From Mansonella perstans (taxonomy: Eukaryota > Nematoda > Chromadorea > Rhabditida > Onchocercidae): DNA of 47,778 bases. Below, piece by piece: positions 12,161 to 47,778 of the stretch. The stretch covers positions 1 to 47,778 of the forward strand of contig JBAMDO010000308.1 of the NCBI GenBank assembly GCA_037074765.1. The letters run 5' to 3'. The notes beneath the pieces were generated by a model. That model was not told the origin of the DNA, made no database searches, and saw only the letters and a list, made by a program, of their open reading frames with translations. A program made the position numbers and the translations under genes. Numbering within the stretch: the stretch's first letter is position 1; each line of letters opens with the position of its first letter.

Positions 12161-15100
12161 TTAATTGTAAACATCAGGAAATAAATATTGGTTGACAAAA
12201 GCAACAGCAACAAATGCAGCAAATATGATATTACAACAGCAATAATAAAAATAACAACAGCAGCAATGTATACTGCCGTTAGCGGAAAATTCCCAACGTT
12301 GAGCATTGTGTTCATTATGCGAATTAAAAGTTGAAGATTTTTTTGTCCAATGTTCGCATGAAACTGGCATATGCTTGATTAATCCGGATTCTTCCAGTAA
12401 TTCCAGAAGTGCTCTTCAACATAATGATTTTATTATTTCTTACAGAGATTGCATTTGCTTTAATGCTAAAACTTGCTTTACTGAAATCTTATAAAGTAAA
12501 AAATGTTGTTTAATAGGTAAGAAAAATAATTTAAAAATCACAACAAAAATGAAACACTGAAAAAATAAAAAATGTATTTGTCTGGAACATCTCCTGCTAA
12601 TACTGGTATATTTGCGTGTGCATTTGTTTTATGCTTGGAAATTTTGACAATTTTGATTGATAATCGTAAAAATGTCGCAAATAATGCAAAGCATTGATGA
12701 TTTTTCATTTATGATCAATGGTTAAAGCTGAACTGATTGGAATTATTTGCTAACTAAATCGCAGATGAAACGGAATTTCGAAAATATTTGACATAGTACG
12801 CATCTTTGAGAACTATTATTCTATAACCGATGTAGGACAATCAGCAACAATAAATTTGTCATTATTGAAAAAAGTTTGAATTGAATTAAGTTGAGTTGAT
12901 AGAATAAGTCATTTACTTATGAATCAATCATTTTTAGTTCTGCATATCACATGCAGCAATAAATAAGCAATAAACATTTAAAAAAAATATGTACAAAAAG
13001 CTACTTAAAAAAACAGACCGAAAACGTTGCCGACTAAAATTTGTTAAAAACTGATGCGTTTTTAAACCACAAAATTTCTTTGATTGCTGTGCAAAGCATT
13101 TATCATGCATTGTGATACTTCTGAAATATCAATTATATATTAATTGAATCATTATTGATTTTTCATTTTACGTAATACAACATTAGAAACTTCTATTATC
13201 AGAGATTCCTGTGGTCATTCATTCATTCCTTATGATAATTTCAAATTGAAAAACACTAATTCCTTCAGTAAGGCACATTTTATGAGATTCCTACATCATT
13301 GATCATTTCCAGTTTTCGACATGTCACAACAATAGTACCATGTCTAATTTTATCTTTGAACTAAATCATCCTAAATATTTCTACCGTAATCATTATCGCA
13401 AAAGCGGTGTTGTTACCAATAATTCTCAATTACAGCAAATGTTCTAATTTTCCTCACTAACTTGCATAAATCGCCAAGATGTTCGTTGACCATCTGTATA
13501 CCACTGTCCAATAGTCTTGATGCAGCTTGATGCAAAACTGCTGCTTGCTTTGCACATAGAATTACAACGTCATTGCCATGTCTTGACCAACACGGTACAA
13601 TGAATGATAAAAAATCACCTGAAATACTTGATAACTTGGTATGGCATTCTATGGTGGTATACTGTATGAACAGTGGCCTAACTGCTTATTGCGATGAAAA
13701 GTCGATACAAACCAGTGTTGTAATGATATGCATCGCAAATATTTGTCCATGAAACTTGACCTTTCAGCAGAATACGCCCAATGATTTGATCACCACAACT
13801 ATTTATGCAACTTGCAAATTCGGCATTTAACCTAAAATTTCATTTTCGTATAAAACAATTACTCATATTAAAAAATTAGATAAACTAGTTATTACTTCTA
13901 AAAAAAAAAAATTTTTTTTTAGATACAATCAATACATGTAATAAAACGATTAGAGGAAATTATATTATATCAGTAAAATACTTAAAAAAATGGTAAGTTA
14001 AAAGAAGTGCCTAATTAATTACTTTGTCAAGTAGATTGGATTTAATATATATTTTTTTTTCTACGAATATTTTGGAATTCTTTCACCTCCGGCAAATAAC
14101 TAGTAATATTCGAACTAATAATGTAGCTTTAACAGCCACTTTGATGACAAAAATAGCATTGATAAGAGATTAAGCGTTCTCCTCCATTCCGCACTAACTA
14201 ATGTTGTTGAAAACTCCGATTTTCTCCAGTAATTCTCTACGATTTTGATACGTTCTTCACGGTGATCTGTCGAACATCATTAATATGTGATATAGGAAGG
14301 ATACTTCTTTGTGACGATTACTTAATTTTTCATTTAATTACTTTATAATATACTATTTGGCACATTTTAAAGTTCTATTACTCTTGCTATTCTATTACTA
14401 TTAAGTTATTCTATTTATTCTTTTTCTATTACTCTTGCAATCATAAATATTCTACTTGCCATTACAAGAATGTTTAATTTCTCAACTGATGACATACATG
14501 GTGAAAAATCAAACATTATTCATACTGCAATAAATCATATGCAACCGAAATTAAGTAATAAAGAGTGAAAAGAATTAATTTGCATTTGCAAAACTAAAAT
14601 TACTGTTCTCAATTTAAAAAAGCTAATTGCAGCTTGTCATTCAAATCATTTAAGAAAGAAAGGATACTTGCAAATATTTTCAATTCGTTGAGCAATGATA
14701 TTGATACGATGACGTGAAATTTTTGGAAGGCCAATTAATATAGTATGCAAAGGTGTCACAAAATCTTTGATCCAATGATCGTTTGCACCCAAAATATGCG
14801 CCATTCCATTCATCTAAAATTAAATAACTTTAAATCTCAACCAAAACTTTTGATGCTAATAAATCTCTGAAAACTAACAAATTTTTTGAAAAATTCATGT
14901 ACAAATTCACTAATTTAAGTTTTAAGCTAAAAAATGCTGCCATAAGCTAACGTTGCCATCTTTGCATCGTAGCATGCATGCAAATCGTTGATGGGAAATA
15001 ACTAAAATCTGAAGACATGTCAAACAAAATAGCAAGAAAAAATAATTCTTCAATTTCATCGTTATTATTTTTCTTTATTTATAGTTGATGTTTACAGTTG

Positions 15101-15396
15101 TGGAAATCATTGAAGGATCATCCTGAAATTAGAAAAAATGAGGAAATAAATAGTCGAATACGAGTTTGTTTCACATTGCTTGTCATGTTTAAGTTTGATA
15201 ATTTACATAATTTGATTTTGCCAAATTTTGAAAAAACTATGCAGTGGATAAAACGGCTAAATTAGTTACATAGTACTGATGTCAATGAAATTAGAAATGT
15301 CCATTCCTTACGTTCCATGGTTTTATCATCGTCAACCACTGTGATAGCACTAGCAGTATGATTAATAATAGCTACATTTAACCTTTTCATTAATCT
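12161..15396 (-). CDS. Cysteine-rich protein, possibly CPG4-like nematode domain (6 putative exons)
   Basis: I do not recognise this gene by name. Putative minus-strand exons: 15396-15312, 15001-14952, 14813-14668, 13831-13713, 13618-13462 and 12413-12161 (stop TAA). All phases agree (1, 0, 2, 1, 2). From the ATG at 15390 the product is 267 aa. Ten cysteines fall at about residues 35, 39, 91, 100, 104, 124, 141, 153, 183 and 203. The spacing (C-x3-C, then C-x8-C-x3-C, a tryptophan, then C-x19-C-x16-C) resembles the secreted nematode CPG4/DUF19 type of helical disulfide domain; this is family-style recognition, not a search result. The first exon begins just after TTTTTTAG and has only a weak hydrophobic N terminus (LNVAIINHTASAITVV), so an upstream signal-peptide exon may be missing, or this is a trans-splice site. 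The last exon is the weakest: its acceptor is TTGAAG, and its tail comes from a CAA/CAG repeat read as Cys/Phe/Val. Exons 2-5 are the firmest. Confidence 0.6.
12195..12270. repeat. imperfect CAA/CAG/AATA triplet-rich tract
   Basis: The plus strand shows repeated CAA, CAG and AATAA units (AAAAGCAACAGCAACAAATG and AACAACAGCAGCAATG). On the minus strand this reads as a Cys/Phe/Val-rich hydrophobic tail at the end of the cysteine-rich gene model, so it could be either a microsatellite in the 3'UTR or a real C-terminal hydrophobic segment. Confidence 0.6.
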
Positions 15397-18300
15397 CTAA
15401 AAAATGTAATTAAAATGAAAAATGAAATGCTTAGACTGGCCATGTATCGCATTCGTTTATTTTTTTTTTATTAAAAATCATAAAATGAAAAAATTTTCCG
15501 AACAACCAAGCCTGATATTATGCTATTAATATAAGCATCGCGAAATATTTTAAATTTCATGGCCACGATATCGGAATAATATCAGGTGAAGAATTAATAA
15601 AACTCTATAGAGCATATTGTCGGAAGGTCTGAGACATATATACATTTCAAACGTATTTCATACATTTCGTAGAGTGGCAAGGATTTTTTTTAAAAAAAGT
15701 GTATTAAATTGTGAAATTTTTAATTAAATGTAGAGCAAAGCAGGAAAGCACAGAGTTTATTGAGCAAACATGAGGATGCATTCACAATGAATTTGACGGA
15801 ATCTAAACTATCCAGAAGTCCCGAGGGAAAAATTCAATCTGCTAAGAATTTGTCTGTTGAATGAAATGAGAGAATAGTAAAGATGATTAAATGTAAGCAA
15901 GCATTTAAAATTTATTGTTCCTTCTGTTATTCTCTAAAATTACTTCTCTTTTATTCCATTATTGCAATTGAATCACTCGGTGAAATATTTACTACGCATT
16001 TATATTTGTTGCAATTCTTTTATTGATCGGGAATCTTTCAGTTTTCTTCCGGTAAACTTTGAATTTTGTTAAATAATCCCTATCACACTGATAGAATTAC
16101 GAAATACAAAGATTTCGATAGGATTTACTGCAGAAAATACCCGCATTTTTTCCGTATCTTCGTCTTTTCTTAGCTATTTCCGACTGCTCAGTTTATGAAC
16201 AAATAATTATGCTTAATGCAGTTTTTAGAAAGCTATAAGTTTTAAACTTCAGTCAGAAAATCGAACACTTAATGAGGTTTCAGAAAGTCTTGAAACATCC
16301 GAGAAAATAACTGGAAAAAATCATTTAAATCCTTGATTTGAAAATTTTTTCTTCCACAAAAACAGCTTGCAACATTAAAATTGGGTGAAAATTTTCAACG
16401 CAAGTTTTAAGAAAATGAAATTAAATTCGAAAAAATATTGTCCTGAATGTAACCTCTAGCAAGAGATTGGCCCTAAATCTTACGTTCTAGGGTTTAAATC
16501 TTAAAAATTTCTTTTCACTTGAATATTATTCCTCTAGATAAATGCTCTTTCAACTAAATTGAATCAATGTGAGTAATGTAATTATTTCAATTATTAATTA
16601 AAAATATACTTTCAATTTTAGATAATTAATAAGTAGTCTTTAAATCAGAAATTTTCTTAAAGTTTTTTCCTTCAAATTCTGTTTGGAAGATATCATTTTG
16701 TTTTCCTCAATGCAGCAGTAAAAGTTTTATTCAACTTATTATTCTACTTTGCTCTACGAAAATAACGATAACCCCTATAGATCAAGCAATTCAAGCAATT
16801 AATAAAGCTGAATATCAGTGATTAGGTGGAAAAGAAATATACTTGAACTATTTTGAAAAATTAGGGCACTTAATATTTGAAGTAATTTTAAAACGGAAAC
16901 GATATTATGATGTGAGGTCTAGCATTCTGCATTAAATTTCGAATTATTTGTAGTACGTAGGATATCAACAGTGATGGCAGTAGTAAATATCAATATTTTC
17001 AATTTCAAGTACCATATCCTCAGATATAAGCACATCTAAATCAAGCAGATTTCTATCAATTTTAATTGGCAAAAATTTGGGCCGGATTAAATATAACTCC
17101 AAAACAAAAGATTAGAATGAAATATAGGAAATTTATAAAATAAAAATTTTTTTAGCTGTTCAACTGGAATAGAAAAAGAATTATTAGCAAAGATTGTACT
17201 GCAACCAATGTAAGAAATGAAATGCCTTTTTATTTCCCTTATCCTATTTAGACTTTTTTCTTTTCCAGTCTATTTACCCGATTAACAAATTGAAAGTTAT
17301 TTTGTTTTTTTCATTTGATCACTTTCCATTTCATCAATTTAAACTATCAACAATATTACTACTAATATTGTCGCATTAATCTATTTATTTTGAAAAAAAA
17401 TCATTGATGCATAAATCATTGACGTTCCAACATTGTGTAAAGTTATCTTAGCTTAACTTCCTCACAGTTCTATTTTCCCTGCTGTACAAAGATTTCTTAG
17501 TATTTATAACGCAGATCTTTCTTCATATTATGGATCTCCGTCTATTATCATATCCACAAATGTTATCATCTTTAATTTAGGGTAATGCAAAAAATTTGTG
17601 CTGCAAATTTCCTATCCTATTAAATCCAATCTAAAAAAAAAATTCACTTTGATAAACAGTACGGTTTTTTAAAATATCGAATAAATCTTCCTTTAGTGAA
17701 TGTTTCGATGTCAGAATGGTTGTTCCTCAAATGTTTTGATATGAAAAGAAAAAACCTTCATATAATGTCATCGTACTCTTTTTTTAGGCTGAAAGGAAAA
17801 TTGACAGAGAAATTATGAGAAAAAAAGAAAAGAATTTAAAGATGAGTGAAAATAGGTGAGTCAATAGCTAGTTTATTATGTCGATTCCGATTTCCGGCAC
17901 TAACTAAATGTCATTTATTGTTTTTATGACATTTGCGGTTTTTCAGGCAGTTAGCTGTTCTGAATAAATGTGAATGTCACAGAAATGACAGACTTTAGGA
18001 TGAATTGTTAGAATAATGCACCGTGAGCTAATTAATTTCATATAGCAATCGACATAACAAACTAGCTATTGAAAGATTGAAAATTATGTCGTCTTAAGAA
18101 TTGGCAACAGTGAGATAGTACAGTAATGTGCTGATTCAGTGGAGTTCAAAAGCACATTTTGCAATTCAGTTAGACTAAGCTGATGGTTGGATATTCTCAA
18201 TTATCGCCGATCGAACACCGGTACAATTGAATGATGAAAATGTCAGATTTGATCTGAACATCACTGTCTCCTTTAAATTTCAACAGGAAGCTTCAATTAC

Positions 18301-19605
18301 CTTTAACAAATTCAATGGCACACAAATCTTTATTGGTAACTTTGGAAGTTTCAAATAATATGAAAAAGAAGAGGATAACTGCACAATAAAAAAACACATA
18401 CGAATGTATTCAATAGCATCATTTCAATAAGCAATTAAAATATAAAGTGTAAAGTTTGAAATTAAAAAAAAGAAATATGCAAATGAAAAATCAATGCCTC
18501 CTACACGTCCAAATCGATAAAATGTATGATTAACTGAAAAACATCTGATCGATAATTTACTGGCATTTATGGTACTGTCACATATCAGAAACAAATATTC
18601 TAGGCTCACTAGAAAAAGCAATTTTCATAAAGAAAAAAGAAAACTAATCCTTCGTATGCTATCATTAGATCGAAAGAAGAAGAACCGAAATGAATGTAAC
18701 TGACCAAAATATATTTACATTTGATGATTTTCCCCTTTTATATTTTTAATAATATCCTACTGTTAGTCTTAACTGGAACAGAAGGAATAAAAATATCAAA
18801 TTCAAGTTCAATTTTATTTGACTGTTTAAAAAAAAAGCCTCAAGCACACATAACTATCAAAAAAGGCACAAATTGTAGAAATGGGAAAATTAAACAATGT
18901 CGGAGTGAATACAAAGTTAAGGCAATCTATTTCAAGGAAATGAACAATAGATAATGAATGATATGGAAATAGAAAAGAAGTGATGAAGAAATTTTGATTA
19001 CGAACTCTTTTTTTGAAAACTGAATATATAAAACAATTTTCGGAGACTGTTTGAAAAACTGCAAATCTAGATATTGTAATTTCATTGATGTTACTACCTT
19101 TTTATTTGCGTGAATTTGAATCGCATAATTTTATCATATAGACAAATCAGCTAAAGATTTGCAGTTTTGCAGTGTTTTTTTTTTGGCAGAGACCTAACAG
19201 TAATCAACAAATAACTTTTACTACAGCAAATAACACTTAGTAATCTCATCACTATTCAATAGTAGATTCCGAACTATGTTTGTGAAACCATAAAAATGTA
19301 TTTCAGTGACTCACAATTCATATTAAAATTCGCAATCTTCGATCGTTTCAATCAGGATGAAATTTGGAAAATATCATTTCAATTTGCTTTTTTGCCCTTA
19401 ATAACAAAAATCATCTTTTGTTTGCAAATCAAAATTTAGAAGCTGCAGGGAAAGATAAATATACATAAACTTAGATTCTAGAAATAGGTAACGGTATGAT
19501 GTTAAATCTTTCACATCATGGAAAATAGTACGATAATCATGCTATTTCGATTTCCCTAATAATTTTGCTTAGAATGGAAACAAATATAATAAAATAGGAA
19601 ATGTG
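15397..19605. other. intergenic stretch without a supported gene
   Basis: About 4.2 kb between the first seen exon of the cysteine-rich gene and the Notch 3' end. No convincing exon or RNA gene was found. Landmarks: 11-base perfect inverted repeats CCTGATATTAT (15511-15521) and ATAATATCAGG (15576-15586), a short hairpin CTATCA/TGATAG near 16080-16094, and a 9-base tandem CAAGCAATT near 16784-16801. The missing 5' exon of the neighbouring gene, if any, would lie here. Confidence 0.45.
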
Positions 19606-19611
19606 TTTATT
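19606..19611 (-). terminator. candidate polyadenylation signal for Notch
   Basis: The plus strand reads TTTATT, which is AATAAA on the minus strand, about 180 bases after the Notch stop codon at 19791-19793. Position and hexamer fit a nematode 3' end. There is no cleavage-site evidence. Confidence 0.5.
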
Positions 19612-19790
19612 ATAATAGAAAAAATGAATATTTTTGGGGTGAAGAAAAAGATAAACCCGAATCGTGAACAAATGACATCGAAAAAGGAAACATAATTGTG
19701 ACAATAAAAACCAGTCATGTATGTAAGAAAATTTCACTTAAAAACCATTTCTTTGCATATCTTGGACAAAACACAGACAATCGGTTGAAA

Positions 19791-47047
<27,257 letters not shown>

Positions 47048-47188
47048 TGCAACAAATATATAGCAAATGAAAATATTCGTCCAAGAATGGTACTAATTAT
47101 TAATTCAGTATTATTTTGTAGTAGTAACTATTTTTGTTACCGTTGTTATTGCTATTGTTAATTGAGCATTTATAAGTAACTCCGTCCT

Positions 47189-47200
47189 CCTGTAAAAATT
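47189..47200 (-). promoter_or_regulatory. candidate trans-splice or 5'UTR acceptor for Notch
   Basis: The minus strand reads TTTTTACAG ending at 47190, a strong acceptor, 142 bases upstream of the Notch ATG. The sequence after it holds a minimal upstream ORF (ATG-CTC-AAT-TAA). It could be a spliced-leader site or the edge of an untranslated exon. Confidence 0.4.
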
Positions 47201-47340
47201 TAATAACACTGAATTACTACGCATTAACATATAATGTTAATGTATAAACGAAGCGGAATAAAAATGCAACTACAATAAATATCCGTTATAATTGGGATAT
47301 CAGATAAAAGTTATCAATTCAATGATTTTTGAATTGTTAA

Positions 47341-47654
47341 AAAAAAAAAAAAAAAAAATTATTTTGAGATAAATAATATCCTGAAATATAGCAACAATTT
47401 TTGGCAAATGGATAATTTTTTTTGTTACATATATTAATAAACAAAAAAAATAATTCTATCATAACTAATATAGTAAAGAAAATTATTACTTTTTCGAATG
47501 AAACCTGAAATGATAGCAAATTTTAAGAAATAAAATGATAGATAAAAATATCAAATAGAATAAGTTAAGTATATGTGATATCACGATCCATTTAAAGATA
47601 AATTAGACGGATGTATTCTAGGAAAACGTCTGTCTAGGAAGGTGTGTGCATGTC

Positions 47655-47685
<31 letters not shown>

Positions 47686-47778
47686 GTATGTGTGTGTATG
47701 TGTGTGTATGTGTGTGTATGTGTGTGTATGTGTATGTATAAATGTGTCGAATAATTCGAATAAACTACATTTTTGCAA
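47341..47778. other. 5' flank of Notch
   Basis: No coding region is seen. A homopolymer A run sits near 47339-47358, and a TG-rich microsatellite begins at about 47641. Promoter elements could not be recognised. Confidence 0.5.
47641..47738. repeat. TG / TGTGTATG microsatellite
   Basis: Nearly 100 bases of alternating TG with a regular TGTGTATG period of 8 (six or so units). An apparent minus-strand open frame of His/Thr/Tyr repeats through it is an artefact of the repeat. Confidence 0.95.

Noticed and set aside
12306..12494. Plus-strand 62-codon frame
   Set aside because: It is antisense to the putative last exon of the cysteine-rich gene, with no recognisable domain.
14150..14280. Open stretch reading DHREERIKIVENYW on the minus strand
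   Set aside because: It has a poor acceptor, and its phase is incompatible with the exons on both sides.
15090..15135. Possible mini-exon (DDPSMISTT) of the cysteine-rich gene
   Set aside because: Inclusion after the phase-1 donor at 15312 creates an immediate TGA; the exon at 15001-14952 fits both neighbours.
16930..17110. About 48-codon minus-strand frame (RNLLDLDVLISEDM...)
   Set aside because: No start codon and no clear splice sites; this length is expected by chance in AT-rich DNA.
18424..18621. Minus-strand frame with a signal-like start, considered as the missing first exon of the cysteine-rich gene
   Set aside because: It starts at TTG rather than ATG, and no donor in a suitable phase was seen.
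47581..47778. His/Thr/Tyr-repeat open frame
   Set aside because: It is a direct reading of the TG microsatellite.

Overview
The window reads as nuclear DNA of a nematode, most likely a filarial (spirurid) worm. It is strongly AT-rich. Its introns are long, begin GTAAGN or GTTNGT, and end in short TTTNAG/TTTCAG acceptors. Three multi-exon genes could be assembled by eye, all on the minus strand. Two are confidently identified: pag-3/Gfi-1 (a C2H2 zinc-finger repressor) and a single long Notch receptor of the LIN-12/GLP-1 type. The species call is inference from composition and gene style, since no database was searched.

Layout from left to right: 1-1021 is 3' flank of pag-3. Positions 1022-5311 hold pag-3: 5 coding exons, 353 aa, five zinc fingers. 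About 6.8 kb without a convincing gene follows (5312-12160). Positions 12161-15396 hold an unnamed cysteine-rich gene whose exon phases fit together and whose cysteine spacing resembles the nematode CPG4-type domain. Another non-coding stretch runs 15397-19790. The Notch gene occupies 19791-47047: 27 coding exons, 5076 nt of CDS, 1691 aa. Its 5' flank with a TG microsatellite ends the window.

The Notch model is complete from start to stop: signal peptide, 21 EGF repeats plus one half-repeat, three LNR modules, NOD/NODP with a furin-type RTKR site, one transmembrane helix, a RAM tryptophan motif, ankyrin repeats, and a C-terminal region with a TPxxS-type degron. Every exon join keeps the reading frame. 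Introns 2, 3 and 4 (3-5 kb each) take up much of the locus; intron 3 carries a cluster of GA/CT microsatellites.

The genes are not an operon: the gaps are many kilobases. Functionally, pag-3 and Notch are both metazoan cell-fate regulators, but nothing in the sequence ties their regulation together. The points most worth a second look are the intermediate EGF number and half-EGF of this Notch, symmetric phase-1 EGF exons, a NAGNAG acceptor right beside the S1 furin site, the loss of the core leucine in PAG-3 finger 5, and the unassigned cysteine-rich gene. I saw no evidence of a mobile element, CRISPR array, tRNA or rRNA.
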